Origin: Limnobacter alexandrii | Lineage (GTDB): Bacteria > Pseudomonadota > Gammaproteobacteria > Burkholderiales > Burkholderiaceae_B | Direction: 5' to 3' | Assembly (NCBI RefSeq): GCF_005871185.1 | Contig: NZ_SWKN01000009.1 | Location: forward strand, 226,976-290,975 | Length of the DNA: 64,000 nt | Notes under the pieces: generated by a model | What the model was told of the DNA's origin: nothing | The model's database searches: none | The model's input: the letters and a program-made list of their open reading frames with translations, nothing else | Position numbers and translations under genes: made by a program | Shown: positions 35,254 to 45,105 of the stretch, one piece after another | Layout: every line of letters starts with the position of its first letter | How positions within the stretch are numbered: the first letter of the stretch is position 1

Positions 35254-36504
35254 ATGGATACCCAACTCGCCGACTGGATCAAAGACACCCCCGATGGCAA
35301 AGCCGCCGATGCAATTCTGCGCAAATGCGTGCATTGCGGTTTTTGCACGGCCACCTGCCCCACCTACCAAATTCTGGGCGATGAACTGGACAGCCCGCGT
35401 GGCCGCATTTACCTGATCAAACAAGTGCTGGAAGGCAAACAAGTGACGCGCAAAACGCAGCAACACCTGGACCGCTGCTTAACCTGCCGCAATTGCGAAA
35501 CCACCTGTCCCTCCGGTGTGAAGTACGGCCAGCTGATCGACATTGGCCGCAAAATTGTGGATGAGCGTGTTGAGCGCCCCATGGCTGAAAAGCTGACCCG
35601 TGAAAGCCTGAAAATGCTGATGACCAACCGCCCCATGTTTACAGCGGGCATGGCCATGGGCAAAGCGGTGCGTGGCATGCTGCCGGAAAGTATCAAGAAA
35701 AAAGTGCCGGCCAAACGCGCCACCCTGCCCTTTGCCAACACAGCACACACACGCAAAGTGATCTTGCTGAAAGGCTGTGTACAACCGGCCATGATGCCGT
35801 CAATTGATTCTGCTACATCCGTGATTCTCGATGCATTGGGCATTCAAAGCATGGTGGTGCAAGAATCAGGTTGCTGTGGCGCTGTGAAGTTTCACTTGAA
35901 CGATCACGCCGGCGGCCTTGCACAAATGAAAACCAACATCGACGCCTGGTACAACTTGCTGCAAAGTGGCGAGGCCGAGGCCTTGGTGATGAATGCATCA
36001 GGCTGCGGCGTCACCGTGCGCGAGTATGCTCACCATTTTGAAAACGATGCGGAGTACGCTGAAAAAGCGAAACTGGTCAGCGAGAAAACACTGGACATTG
36101 GCGAATTCATCACCAAACAAAACGCAGATGGACTGGCCCGCCTTGGCACCAAGGTGAAAGCGGCCATTGAACAGCAACGCATCCCGGGCACGATTGCATT
36201 TCACCCACCTTGTACCTTGCAACATGGGCAGCAAATCAAAGGTGTGATCGAGAACGTGTTGACCACCTTGGGCTTTAAGCTGACCCCGGTTGCCGATTCG
36301 CATTTGTGTTGTGGTTCAGCAGGCACCTACTCAGTATTGCAACCTGAACTTTCCAAGGAACTGAAGAAACGCAAATTGGCGAATTTAATGGCGGGCAAAC
36401 CTCAAGCCATTGCCTCGGCCAACATTGGTTGTTTGGGGCATTTGGAAAGTGATGCAACTGTGGACGTTCGCCACTGGGTGGAGTGGGTGGCACAGGCGGT
36501 TTAG
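35254..36504 (+). CDS. glcF: Glycolate oxidase, iron-sulfur subunit GlcF
   Basis: 416 residues. Two [4Fe-4S] ferredoxin-type motifs, CVHCGFCTATCPTYQ (~28-42) and CLTCRNCETTCPSG (~78-91), are followed by two CCG (heterodisulfide reductase-like) domains with ESGCCGAVKFH and SHLCCGSAGTYS. It carries electrons from GlcD/GlcE to the membrane quinone pool. Last gene of glcDEF. Confidence 0.94.
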   Translation: MDTQLADWIKDTPDGKAADAILRKCVHCGFCTATCPTYQILGDELDSPRGRIYLIKQVLEGKQVTRKTQQHLDRCLTCRNCETTCPSGVKYGQLIDIGRKIVDERVERPMAEKLTRESLKMLMTNRPMFTAGMAMGKAVRGMLPESIKKKVPAKRATLPFANTAHTRKVILLKGCVQPAMMPSIDSATSVILDALGIQSMVVQESGCCGAVKFHLNDHAGGLAQMKTNIDAWYNLLQSGEAEALVMNASGCGVTVREYAHHFENDAEYAEKAKLVSEKTLDIGEFITKQNADGLARLGTKVKAAIEQQRIPGTIAFHPPCTLQHGQQIKGVIENVLTTLGFKLTPVADSHLCCGSAGTYSVLQPELSKELKKRKLANLMAGKPQAIASANIGCLGHLESDATVDVRHWVEWVAQAV

Positions 36505-36525
36505 ATGGAACTGATCGGCCTTCAT

Positions 36526-36541
36526 GTTCACTAAAGCGTTC
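36526..36541 (+). promoter_or_regulatory. 16-base motif shared with the region upstream of the orphan gene at 53522
   Basis: GTTCACTAAAGCGTTC lies 32 bases before the orphan gene at 36574; GTCCACTTAGGCGTTC (53480-53495) lies 26 bases before the orphan gene at 53522. They match at 13 of 16 positions. This could be a common regulatory site; chance is not excluded. Confidence 0.35.
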
Positions 36542-36573
36542 TTTTAACTTTATGAACGAGTAGCAGGAAAGCC

Positions 36574-37017
36574 ATGAACACCAGTGAATTGAACCGCTCA
36601 CACTCCTTTGAGCACATGCAATACCATGCGCCAGTGAATACCACTCAACGTCAGTTCAATGGATTGGCGATGGCTGGCTCGCAACAGGCCACACAACTGA
36701 TTCAATCAGGAGTCATTGAAGCAATCAATAGCAAATGCAACCTGATCGAAAGTCAGATGTCGCGAGGAGTTCCGCCTGCAACTCGTTTGGATTTGGGGAA
36801 ATTTCTAGTGGATAACAAACTGTCAAACCCGGGGGGCTTGACGAAGTGGCAAGAAAACGTGTGCGCGTGGGTACTGCTTGAACATACAGCTTTAAACCCA
36901 AGTAAAAAATTGTCTTTCAGACAATTGAACAGCTTCAGCACGCAGCCGGATCAATTGCAGATTGCCTCAAAAATTGCACTCGAGCTGTCATTGACACGAG
37001 AACACTTCACAAACTGA
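36574..37017 (+). CDS. Orphan protein of unknown function
   Basis: 147 residues, no recognised domain, signal peptide or membrane segment. The first ~30 residues are rich in Asn, Ser, His, Gln and Thr, and the rest is predicted helical (GSQQATQLIQSGVIEAIN; LQIASKIALELSLTREH). A good AGGAAAG ribosome site supports it being real. It sits alone between glcF and the convergent M48 protease gene. The polar, Ser/Asn/Gln-rich start is like that of other orphan proteins in this window, some of which might be exported, but no secretion system is seen here. Confidence 0.6.
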   Translation: MNTSELNRSHSFEHMQYHAPVNTTQRQFNGLAMAGSQQATQLIQSGVIEAINSKCNLIESQMSRGVPPATRLDLGKFLVDNKLSNPGGLTKWQENVCAWVLLEHTALNPSKKLSFRQLNSFSTQPDQLQIASKIALELSLTREHFTN

Positions 37018-37611
37018 TCATTTTCTGCAAATGATTTGCCTGCGACTGTAGTACCCGGGGTGTGAGGGCACGACAGGCATCATCATGTCGGCGCCGTCGA
37101 TGCTGCGCAACACGTCCTCGGTGCACGCCACCACACCCAAACTGGCAAGCCATTTGGTGGCCGCCTCGTCTGCATCCAGCTCAAACTGGCGATTCATGGC
37201 GTGTAGTTTCTCCATGGTGGCCGGGTTGCGCTCGATCGCATCGAAAGCCATGTCGGGGGTTGGCATACCCGCCAGCTCCATGGCTTTCGCACCCAGCTTT
37301 TTCTGATGTTCCAAGTGCACATGCGCGTACTCATGGGCTATCACAAACAACACACCATCCGGCGTCAAGCGGTTCAAAAAATCAGGGTCCATGGTAAGCA
37401 AAGCACCGTCAATGCGATCCGACACATAGGCCCGGCTCCAGGTTTTCGTCAGTTCAACCTCAAGCTTCATATTCGGCACTGCTTTGCCCAACTGCACGAT
37501 TGCATGATCGATGTCAGTGCGGGTAGCCGCTTGCACGCCAGAAGAAAAAAGCGGGACGCCAGAGAGCAAAATCCAGGCAAATCGCAAAATTCTGACATGC
37601 GCGCTCCACAT
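37018..37611 (-). CDS. M48-family metalloprotease, exported
   Basis: 197 residues from MWSAHVRIL (GGAGAG upstream); an ATG 24 bases earlier overlaps the nasS stop. A signal peptide (residues 1-28, ending GVQA) is followed by a small Zn-peptidase domain: LFVIAHEYAHVHLEH carries HEYAH (HExxH) and FELDADEAATKWL gives the third ligand Glu. It is only the catalytic core of the M48 fold, without PDZ or TPR parts. It probably acts in the periplasm. It lies 13 bases after nasS, so it may share a transcript with the nitrate regulators, an unusual neighbour. Confidence 0.82.
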   Translation of the reverse strand: MWSAHVRILRFAWILLSGVPLFSSGVQAATRTDIDHAIVQLGKAVPNMKLEVELTKTWSRAYVSDRIDGALLTMDPDFLNRLTPDGVLFVIAHEYAHVHLEHQKKLGAKAMELAGMPTPDMAFDAIERNPATMEKLHAMNRQFELDADEAATKWLASLGVVACTEDVLRSIDGADMMMPVVPSHPGYYSRRQIICRK

Positions 37612-37624
37612 ACTTCTCTCCGAG

Positions 37625-38611
37625 CTAAAAACCAAATGGCTTCAAGCCACTTTCAAACTGTGTGGCATCCAACGGACTCGAACTGGTCAAAGCATGGGTT
37701 TCAACCACCAGCGATTCAAACAAAGGGCGCTGGTCCCCAGTCAACTCAGCACCATCAAACTGGATAAACGGGTCAGTTCCACCCTTGATCGTGGCCAACA
37801 AAGCCATTTCAAGTACAGAGCCGGGCAAATTCACATGATCTGAAGTCGACAACCAGGCGGCTGCCTTGACGCGGTTTTCAACCCCACCTTCCAGCCAATT
37901 GCAGGCGTGGCGAAGCGCTTTGATCAAACCACGCAAGGCGACGGGATTGTCAGTGGCCCAAGCGCGTGTGCAGCCCAATACCTTTTCAGGGGCTTTGGGC
38001 CACAAGCTGTTGGACGTGGCAACAATGGTGCCAAGCCCCTCGTTCACCGCCAACGAATTGTAGGGCTCACCCACACAGAAAGCGTCAATTAAACCCGCTT
38101 GAAGTGAGGCCACCATGCGAACCGGAGGAACCACTTCGAAACGCACATCCTGATCGGGATCCACATCATTCGAGCGCAACCAGCGGCGCAATTGCAAAGT
38201 GTGCATCGAAAACGGAAACACCGTGCCAAACACCAAACCACGTTCTCCGCGGGATTTTGCAGCACGCAACTTGGAACCCAGGGTTTCACCCTCTACAAGC
38301 CCGGAAATCAGGGCCGCCAAAGGTTTGCTCACCGTGATGGCATTACCACTGCGATTCAACACCAGCGGTGCCAATACATCCTTCTTGGGGGAACCACCCA
38401 AACCCAGCTGCAGCGCAATTGCCATGGGCGAAAGCATGTGTGCTGCGTCAATTTCGCCATAGGCCAGTTTGTCACGAAGTGTGGCCCAAGAAGCCTGCCT
38501 GACCAACTCTACAGACAGACTCTCGTCCTCGAAAAAACCCAACTTCTGGGCCACTACGAATGGTGCTGAGTCAGTCAGGGCGATGACGCCGATGCGAATT
38601 TCCTGTTGCAT
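37625..38611 (-). CDS. nasS: Nitrate/nitrite sensor NasS, NrtA/CmpA-like
   Basis: 328 residues with the fold of nitrate-binding ABC solute receptors (IRIGVIALTDSAPFVVAQKLGFFE, ~5-28; YGEIDAAHMLSPMAIALQLG; GLIDAFCVGEPYNSLAV), but without a signal peptide, so it works in the cytoplasm. NasS holds NasT inactive and releases it when nitrate or nitrite binds. Its ATG overlaps the nasT stop as TAATG, the expected tight coupling of the pair. Together they should act on the nirB leader at 28.7-28.8 kb. Confidence 0.9.
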   Translation of the reverse strand: MQQEIRIGVIALTDSAPFVVAQKLGFFEDESLSVELVRQASWATLRDKLAYGEIDAAHMLSPMAIALQLGLGGSPKKDVLAPLVLNRSGNAITVSKPLAALISGLVEGETLGSKLRAAKSRGERGLVFGTVFPFSMHTLQLRRWLRSNDVDPDQDVRFEVVPPVRMVASLQAGLIDAFCVGEPYNSLAVNEGLGTIVATSNSLWPKAPEKVLGCTRAWATDNPVALRGLIKALRHACNWLEGGVENRVKAAAWLSTSDHVNLPGSVLEMALLATIKGGTDPFIQFDGAELTGDQRPLFESLVVETHALTSSSPLDATQFESGLKPFGF

Positions 38612-39234
38612 TACAAACCACCTCCGCCCAACATCTCGAACACCTCAATCACGTTTCGAGCAGTGTCTACCAGGCGTTGATTGCGCTCCATGGCCAGCTT
38701 GCGCATGGCGTGGTAGGCCTCGTCTTCATTGAAATTGCGGTGCTTCATCAACAGGCCTTTGGCTTTGTCAATCAGCTTGCGATCTGCAAGTTGATCCCGG
38801 GTTTTCTGCAACTCGTTTTTCAAAGCCTGAAATTCACGGAAACGTGCCACCGCGACCTGCACAATAGGACGAACCCGATCCGGATTCATTCCATCGGCCA
38901 CGTAGGCACTTACCCCGGCCTTGATTGCGCTTGCAATGGTGTCCTCGTTGTCCTCATCTGAAAACATGATGACCGGCTTGGGATTGCTGCGCGATAGTAC
39001 CGCCATGTTCTCCAGGCAATCGCGATCGGGTGAGTCGATGTCCACAATCACGATGTCAGGTTGGGACACCGCCACATGCTCAGCCAAACGATCCGCTGAA
39101 CTTAGACGGGATACCAACACATAACCAGCATCTAGCAAGGCGCGTTCCAGTATGGCAGCGCGGCCTGGTTCTTCATCAACCAAGAGTACTTTCAGTGGAG
39201 GTGCAGCGGCTTTGCCGGTTTTGCTATTGACCAT
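38611..39234 (-). CDS. nasT: ANTAR-domain antiterminator NasT
   Basis: 207 residues: an N-terminal receiver-like domain (LLVDEEPGRAAILERAL; IVIVDIDSPDRD with the Asp at the phospho-acceptor place), a coiled-coil linker, and a C-terminal ANTAR RNA-binding domain (LIDKAKGLLMKHRNFNEDE, then AYHAMRKLAM). NasT binds two-hairpin leader RNAs and prevents termination when nitrate frees it from NasS. Order here is pdxH-nasT-nasS-M48. The target is the nirB leader, 10 kb to the left, whose hexaloops match the ANTAR signature. Confidence 0.92.
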   Translation of the reverse strand: MVNSKTGKAAAPPLKVLLVDEEPGRAAILERALLDAGYVLVSRLSSADRLAEHVAVSQPDIVIVDIDSPDRDCLENMAVLSRSNPKPVIMFSDEDNEDTIASAIKAGVSAYVADGMNPDRVRPIVQVAVARFREFQALKNELQKTRDQLADRKLIDKAKGLLMKHRNFNEDEAYHAMRKLAMERNQRLVDTARNVIEVFEMLGGGGL

Positions 39235-39254
39235 GAACTGGTTTACTCATTCCT

Positions 39255-39890
39255 TTAGGGAGCCAGGCGGGACATTGCCCATGAATCGCCTTGCAAAGTG
39301 TAGGCCAGGCGATCATGCAAGCGTGAAGGCCGACCCTGCCAAAATTCAAAAAAATCGGGCACCAACCGGTAGCCGCCCCAAAATGGTGGCCGTGTTTTCG
39401 GGTCTCCCTGTTGTTCTTCCTGGGCCTGCTTGACTCGCGCTTCAAGCACTTCTCGAGAGTTGATTACCTGGCTTTGGGGCGAGGCCCACGCGCCCAAACG
39501 GCTGCCTGCCGGTCGAGAGAGATAATATGCATCAGACTCTTCCGGACTGCACTTTTCTACCCGACCTTCGATTCGAACCTGTCGCTCCAGTTCTGTCCAG
39601 TGAAACAGCAGCGCGGCATGCGGGTTTTGGGCCAATTCTTGACCCTTGCGGCTTTCATAATTGGTGAAAAACGTAATACCGCGCGCGTCCAGCCCTTTGA
39701 TCAACACAATACGGGCCGAGGGTTGCCCCTTTGCATTGACCGTCGCAAGCGTCATCGCATTGGGTTCGGGCAAGTCTGCATTCAAGGCCTGATCAAACCA
39801 AAGCTTGAAAAAGTCGAATGGATTGGCCAGGGCGTCGGCCTCATCCAGAGTGGCTTGGGTGTAGTCTTTTCGAAGATCAGCGATCGACAT
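39255..39890 (-). CDS. pdxH: Pyridoxamine 5'-phosphate oxidase
   Basis: 211 residues from [10 protein letters not shown] (AAGGAG eight bases upstream); the frame extends 47 codons further but without family similarity. PdxH uses FMN to oxidise pyridoxamine/pyridoxine phosphate to pyridoxal phosphate. Conserved stretches: [54 protein letters not shown], and the C-terminal [24 protein letters not shown] end with DRLAY. It lies 20 bases before nasT; cotranscription is possible but the link in function is not obvious. Confidence 0.95.
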   Translation of the reverse strand: MSIADLRKDYTQATLDEADALANPFDFFKLWFDQALNADLPEPNAMTLATVNAKGQPSARIVLIKGLDARGITFFTNYESRKGQELAQNPHAALLFHWTELERQVRIEGRVEKCSPEESDAYYLSRPAGSRLGAWASPQSQVINSREVLEARVKQAQEEQQGDPKTRPPFWGGYRLVPDFFEFWQGRPSRLHDRLAYTLQGDSWAMSRLAP

Positions 39891-39957
39891 AAAACGGAAC
39901 TCCTTGGTGCTGCTAAAGGTATCATGACCTTTATTTTCACATGCTGCCAGCACCACA

Positions 39958-40866
39958 ATGAAGAGCAATGCCGATCTCATCGACGAATTCTGCACCACTT
40001 TGTGGCTTGAGGAGGGATTGGCCAAGGCCACGCTACAGGCCTACCGCAGCGACTTGCAGCAACTGGGCAACTGGCTTGAAAAACAATTTGCTGAAAACCT
40101 GCTGCAGGTCAGCAGCGAACACATTCGAAACCACGTGCACGATTTGCTGGAATTGAAGCCCACCAGCCTGAACCGAAAATTAAGCAGCTACAAACGGTTT
40201 TACCTGTGGCTGAACACCACCAAGCAACGCGAAGACAACCCCTGCGCACAACTGCAAAGTGCAAAGCGCGGTCTGCGCATACCGAAAACCCTGAGCGAGA
40301 AACAAGTGCTGGACCTGCTGGCCGCACCCGACTTAAGCCATGCCGCAGGGCAGCGCGACAAAGCCATGCTGGAATTCATATACGCCAGCGGCCTGCGCGT
40401 GAGTGAACTGGTGAACATGCCCCTGCGAGCCGTTGACCTGAATGTTGGGGCGGTGAAGGTGCTGGGCAAAGGCAACAAGGAGCGCTTGGTACCCATGGGC
40501 GAACCCGCAAGGTTGGCGATTCAGCTTTACCTGCAGCAGGCTCGCGGTGAATTGTTGAAGGGCAAAACCAGTGATTTTTTGTTTGTAACCCATTTTGGCA
40601 CCCCCATGACCCGCCAAGGTTTCTGGAAAAATATCAAGCGGCTCGCCTTGCAGGCAGGCATTGAAACCCCAATTAGTCCGCATGTACTGCGCCATGCCTT
40701 TGCCACGCATTTGATTAACCACGGGGCAGACCTGCGGGTGGTGCAATTGCTACTGGGCCATGCCGACATTGGAACAACACAAATTTATACCCATGTGGCC
40801 AAAGAAGAATTAAGGGTTGCACTTGAAAAGGGGCACCCCCTGGGAAACTGGAAAGCCAATCGATAG
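39958..40866 (+). CDS. xerD: Tyrosine recombinase XerD
   Basis: 302 residues. With XerC it resolves chromosome dimers at dif. N-terminal SAM-like core-binding domain ([20 protein letters not shown]), C-terminal catalytic domain with Arg in [11 protein letters not shown], Lys in [26 protein letters not shown] (His/Arg), [17 protein letters not shown] (His and the nucleophile Tyr). Divergent from pdxH. It follows XerD more than XerC in the [13 protein letters not shown] and ALEKGHP end. Confidence 0.93.
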   Translation: MKSNADLIDEFCTTLWLEEGLAKATLQAYRSDLQQLGNWLEKQFAENLLQVSSEHIRNHVHDLLELKPTSLNRKLSSYKRFYLWLNTTKQREDNPCAQLQSAKRGLRIPKTLSEKQVLDLLAAPDLSHAAGQRDKAMLEFIYASGLRVSELVNMPLRAVDLNVGAVKVLGKGNKERLVPMGEPARLAIQLYLQQARGELLKGKTSDFLFVTHFGTPMTRQGFWKNIKRLALQAGIETPISPHVLRHAFATHLINHGADLRVVQLLLGHADIGTTQIYTHVAKEELRVALEKGHPLGNWKANR

Positions 40867-40868
40867 GC

Positions 40869-41381
40869 TTAAGCCACAACCCCACGTCCTCTGCCTCGCC
40901 CTGCGCCTGGTGAGTTGTCTGAGTCATCACCTCGGTAGGGGCGCTTCATCGTCGGCTTACACACACTGGGTGGAGAAAAACGAACTTGAGTCGATTGATT
41001 CGACTGCATCGTCTGTGGCGTATCCGGCTGTTGTACCGCAGCATCAAACCTGGCTCGCAAATTTAGGCCCCGCATCACAATTGGCGGCTGAAAAACATGA
41101 ATTCCGGGACCCAGCCGGCGCGGAGCACCCGGAGGCTGAATCGGCTGCGGCATGATCTGCCCAGGCGGCGTGACCGCCTCATTAGCAGGCATGGCCAACG
41201 GAGCTGGAATAACTGGTGCCGCTAGATGGTGTGCTAAATTCTGCGCGGCTTGCGCCATACCATGTCCCTGAATGAGACCCATATTCATCTGAAAATTTTG
41301 GTGTACTTGAATGGGGGGCAGGTTCGCGAGGATTGCATTCAGTGGATCATTTTGAGCATTGATGTTTGGATTCGGGTTCAT
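40869..41381 (-). CDS. Orphan Pro/Gln/Asn-rich protein of unknown function
   Basis: 170 residues starting at MNPNPNINAQN, with AAGAGA eight bases upstream; the frame is open 57 codons further up but that part looks non-coding. The protein is low-complexity: many Pro, Gln, Asn, Ala and Met, a run of His/Ala (LAHHLAAPVIPAPLAMPA), and an Arg/Gly-rich C-terminus (AGRGRGRG). No domain or membrane segment. It is convergent with xerD (two bases apart) and divergent from plsY. Probably disordered. Whether it is expressed is uncertain. Confidence 0.5.
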   Translation of the reverse strand: MNPNPNINAQNDPLNAILANLPPIQVHQNFQMNMGLIQGHGMAQAAQNLAHHLAAPVIPAPLAMPANEAVTPPGQIMPQPIQPPGAPRRLGPGIHVFQPPIVMRGLNLRARFDAAVQQPDTPQTMQSNQSTQVRFSPPSVCKPTMKRPYRGDDSDNSPGAGRGRGRGVVA

Positions 41382-41544
41382 TGTTGGAATCTCTTTGTAA
41401 AGGATCATTGGGTAACCGGCCAAGGGCGACAGTTCGCGAACCGCCCAATATTTTTGTAACAACTGAACCGTCGAGCTTGATAACAAACCCCCACTTTGCG
41501 GCAGAATGATGGCATTCGAATAACAAAGCCGGGATACCTGAAAC

Positions 41545-42153
41545 GTGATCAACTTTATTGCTGCCCTTGTTGCCGCCTACCTGATTGGCTCCATTTCCTT
41601 TGCGGTGCTTGTATCCAAATTCGTAGGGTTGGCTGACCCGCGTACTTACGGGTCAAAAAACCCTGGTGCCACCAATGTCTTACGTAGCGGAAACAAAAAA
41701 GCAGCTATGCTGACCTTACTTGGCGATGCACTAAAAGGAACCGCGGCAGTTGCGCTGGCCTTCTATTTTCAGGATGACCTGGAGCTTAGCCGAGCAGACA
41801 TCGCTTGGGTAGGGTTGGCCGCTTTCATCGGCCATTTATATCCGATTTTCTTCAAGTTTGAAGGTGGCAAAGGCGTTGCCACAGCACTGGGCGTACTGCT
41901 TGGCCTGAATTGGATACTTGGGCTGGCCACCGCCGTGACCTGGGTCGTGATTGCTTACTTTTTCCGTTATTCATCGCTGGCTGCGCTGATTGCCGCGCTG
42001 TTTGCCGTGTTTTACAACGTGCTGCTGTTCGGTATTAACGGACAAGCGGCAGCAATTACCATTATGTCGGCACTGCTGATTTACCGGCACAAACAAAACA
42101 TTGCCAACCTGATTGCAGGCAAAGAAAGCAAAATTGGGCAGAAAAAAAGTTAA
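41545..42153 (+). CDS. plsY: Glycerol-3-phosphate acyltransferase PlsY
   Basis: 202 residues, integral membrane. It transfers acyl from acyl-phosphate to glycerol 3-phosphate, the first step of phospholipid synthesis. Several hydrophobic helices and the three family motifs are seen: [14 protein letters not shown] at ~16, [18 protein letters not shown] (motif 1 region, ~37), and [21 protein letters not shown] (~92-112). Starts with GTG at 41545. Confidence 0.93.
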   Translation: MINFIAALVAAYLIGSISFAVLVSKFVGLADPRTYGSKNPGATNVLRSGNKKAAMLTLLGDALKGTAAVALAFYFQDDLELSRADIAWVGLAAFIGHLYPIFFKFEGGKGVATALGVLLGLNWILGLATAVTWVVIAYFFRYSSLAALIAALFAVFYNVLLFGINGQAAAITIMSALLIYRHKQNIANLIAGKESKIGQKKS

Positions 42154-42229
42154 GGAACACCGGCAGTTATGTGAACTTTTGGCCTCAGCGAATCACTTAA
42201 ATCGATAGTGAACATAACCGGAGAGAATA

Positions 42230-45061
42230 ATGCCAAGAGCGGCCCCAAATGTCGGCAATGTCGGTGAAATACACGCCCTGCAAAGGGATCACCCTACCGA
42301 AAACCTGTCTAGTGCATTCAAAGACTTGGGGATCGCATTGAAAGCGGTCTCGAGACAACTGCTGGATGCGCTGAAGATGAACCACCGTTCGCGCAATACC
42401 CAAGCCGCCACGCCACCCCCCCAAGCAGCACAGCCGCCTCAAGGCCCCGCGCACGCAGGCCAGGCTGCTGCTGCAACCCCTGCCCCGCCAGCGCCGGTTT
42501 TTGATGCCAAAAAGTGGCTCACTGAACAATGCAAACAATTAAGCGATGCATTAAGCAAGAAAACAGACGACAAACCTAACCTTCAAGCCATCTACAAGGC
42601 TGCACAAGCCCTTAAAGACTCCATTCCTGCCAACCTGCCCCAAGACTTGGAGCGGGATTTTCTGGACAATGTGGCGATCATCCAAAATTACTTCAACAGC
42701 GACGACAACACACGCGCCATTTCCCGGGATGAACTCGGCTTCCTTCACGCTTACATCAATTTTTTAAAAACCTGTGTGAGCGCACACCCTGAACTGGAAA
42801 AAAGTCTGGCCGATGTTTCATCAGCCTTGCACAAGGCGCTGACTGAGCTCAACCAAGATCAACAATTGGCACAGGACAAGGCCACACAACTCACCAACGA
42901 GGCCGTCAGACTGCGAACAGAGGCCGATCGCGCCCTACAAGCAGCTCAAGCCCCTGCACAAGGAGATGCGGCAGACGGAAATGCCCAAGCAGCAAGGCTG
43001 ACGAGGCTAGCCGCGGAAGCAGAACAACGCGTTGAAGATGCCACGCGGGAACTGGATCACCTTAGGCAGTCACCAGAGGAAAAAGCCATCGCCAAATTGA
43101 AAGGTGAAATTGACGCTCTGGATCAACGGATAGAAGAACTGTACAACACACTCGCTGAACAGACTGGCCAAGACCCTGGTTCGGCAGCGGTTGTTACAAC
43201 TCGTGGACAAATCCGCCAATGTGAAGCCGATTTGGAAGCAAAGCGTAATGAATTGAATGATGCACAGGACGCCCTTAATCGGGCTCGTACCGACAATCAA
43301 AAGATGTTAGAAAGTACGCTAGAGCTATCTACCCGAGGGAATACCAAGCAAATTGCGCGAGTGCTTACGAGTGATGAAAACTTCAACAGCCGCCATCTTG
43401 AACAAACCCAGCAGCAACTGAAAGACACTGTCAGTTTGTTATACGTCGACAAAAAAGCCAACAAAGACTGGCTCAATCACAGCATTCATTTTCAGAAGCT
43501 CGGAGAAACTCTGGCGGCCAATCCCGGAACCGCCACGTCTCTGCCAGCTGACTTTGAACACCTGCCAAGCCCACGGGACAAGGTGGTGAATGACCAGAAA
43601 GTTGGCGATCAAACAGTCTATCAGCATGCCCTGAAAATATTGACGAACAACGGCAACGGCGCGCAAATTGACAATGAACTGAAAATCTTGGCGTGCCAAG
43701 TTCTGGGGCGCTTCTGTGCAATGCAGGCGATTTGCAACTCCGACCCTGCAAGCCATGCGAAGTTGACTATTCCAATGACGAATGCTGCACAAATGCTTGC
43801 CACCAAATTGGCTCTGAAGGCGACGCAGAATACAAACGACCCCCTGGAATTAAAAGATGCATTGAAAAAACACGCCAAGAACTTTAACCTCAAGAACCTC
43901 GAACAAGTCTTGGACGTGGTTCCAGACAACACAGCACCGGAGAACCTGAGGTCCCTGTTCCTGCAGGGTGTTACCTTGGCCACGGTGAAAACAAACGATG
44001 AAAATCGTACAGACCTCGCGGCGTTGATCAAAAACGGTACGACTAACCGAACTTATGAAAAGGATGTGACTGCACTCAAGGGCGCCAGTCGTCAGAAAGT
44101 CTTTAAGGAATCGATGTTTCGAGCAGTGGCAGTGCTTGCCAACCTGATTCCGGCAGAAGGCAACGGCAATCAAAACGAATCACGAACAAACCGTGCCGAG
44201 CAAGCTGCAAGGGACCTCACCGCAAAGCTACAGAATAACAACCAAGACTTGCTCGATCGACTGGCGTTCAACAACCCTGCCACCAATGATTCCCATGATG
44301 GATTGCTTGACCAACTGGCCCTTGCCAGCATGGTTCAGAATGATTTGTCGCTGGACAAAGGACACGTGCCACGTGGCTCGATGATGAGTCACATCAACAA
44401 ATACGAGAAACACTCGCAACGGGAGTCTCTGAAGAATCACAACCTTCATGGACTCAAAGCGCTTGGAGAATTTCTCACCGCCACAGCGATTCACATTCGG
44501 CCTCAGGTGGACGCACAAATCAATCAAATCAAAAACTTGCAATCCACGAACAACTTACCTAGCAACCGGGAGATTGACCGACTGGTCAAACAGATCATTG
44601 TCACTACAGATGCAAAAGCTGCCGGGAACGAGAATTTCAAATTCAGGGAATTGATCGGCACAGCAGAATCATTGAAAAAATCGCGCAGTGAGGGCGATCT
44701 GAAAGCATTTCAGGACGAATTGACTAGCGTACAAAATGCATGGAACGCCGCGAAAGAGCAAGCGAACGCTCCACCAAGCAACACACAATGGGTGACAAGC
44801 GATCAACGCTCTTCTGTCTCTCGCGCGCTCAACTCCAACTTGGTCAAGTCGATTCCGTTTATTAATCAAACTCCCGGGGTCGGTCGGTTTACCGCAATCG
44901 CATCCAATTTGGCCAAAGGTTTACTTGCTGCCACAGCAGGTGCTGCAGGGGGTACAGTTGCACTTGGAGCCGGAGTGGTGGTGGGGGCTGGCGTCATCGG
45001 TGGTGCGGTTGTGGCAGCGCCAATTTATGGTGCTTACTATGCCATTCAAAAAACCTTCTGA
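42230..45061 (+). CDS. Large orphan coiled-coil protein with a hydrophobic C-terminus
   Basis: 943 residues, no recognised domain. GGAGAG five bases before the ATG supports it. A Pro/Ala/Gln-rich linker (~65-95) follows a short helical start; residues ~195-355 are a clear coiled coil rich in Glu, Ala, Gln, Arg and Leu; the rest is mostly polar helix; and residues ~895-938 are Gly/Ala/Val-rich hydrophobic (GTVALGAGVVVGAGVIGG) and could insert in a membrane. The layout is like translocators or large effectors of Gram-negative secretion, but that is analogy only. It lies alone between plsY and uvrA. Codon use and length leave little doubt it is a gene. Confidence 0.75.
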   Translation: MPRAAPNVGNVGEIHALQRDHPTENLSSAFKDLGIALKAVSRQLLDALKMNHRSRNTQAATPPPQAAQPPQGPAHAGQAAAATPAPPAPVFDAKKWLTEQCKQLSDALSKKTDDKPNLQAIYKAAQALKDSIPANLPQDLERDFLDNVAIIQNYFNSDDNTRAISRDELGFLHAYINFLKTCVSAHPELEKSLADVSSALHKALTELNQDQQLAQDKATQLTNEAVRLRTEADRALQAAQAPAQGDAADGNAQAARLTRLAAEAEQRVEDATRELDHLRQSPEEKAIAKLKGEIDALDQRIEELYNTLAEQTGQDPGSAAVVTTRGQIRQCEADLEAKRNELNDAQDALNRARTDNQKMLESTLELSTRGNTKQIARVLTSDENFNSRHLEQTQQQLKDTVSLLYVDKKANKDWLNHSIHFQKLGETLAANPGTATSLPADFEHLPSPRDKVVNDQKVGDQTVYQHALKILTNNGNGAQIDNELKILACQVLGRFCAMQAICNSDPASHAKLTIPMTNAAQMLATKLALKATQNTNDPLELKDALKKHAKNFNLKNLEQVLDVVPDNTAPENLRSLFLQGVTLATVKTNDENRTDLAALIKNGTTNRTYEKDVTALKGASRQKVFKESMFRAVAVLANLIPAEGNGNQNESRTNRAEQAARDLTAKLQNNNQDLLDRLAFNNPATNDSHDGLLDQLALASMVQNDLSLDKGHVPRGSMMSHINKYEKHSQRESLKNHNLHGLKALGEFLTATAIHIRPQVDAQINQIKNLQSTNNLPSNREIDRLVKQIIVTTDAKAAGNENFKFRELIGTAESLKKSRSEGDLKAFQDELTSVQNAWNAAKEQANAPPSNTQWVTSDQRSSVSRALNSNLVKSIPFINQTPGVGRFTAIASNLAKGLLAATAGAAGGTVALGAGVVVGAGVIGGAVVAAPIYGAYYAIQKTF

Positions 45062-45073
45062 AGTCAGCATGCT

Positions 45074-45105
45074 GAAAAACTCGCAATCCAATCATGGATT
45101 GCGAG
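45074..45105 (-). terminator. Intrinsic terminator of uvrA
   Basis: CTCGCAATCCA and TGGATTGCGAG (45080-45090, 45095-45105) make a perfect 11-bp stem with a 4-base loop that overlaps the uvrA stop codon. Leftward it is followed by TTTTT. Rightward it lacks a T-run, so it is a weaker stop for the orphan gene. Confidence 0.85.
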
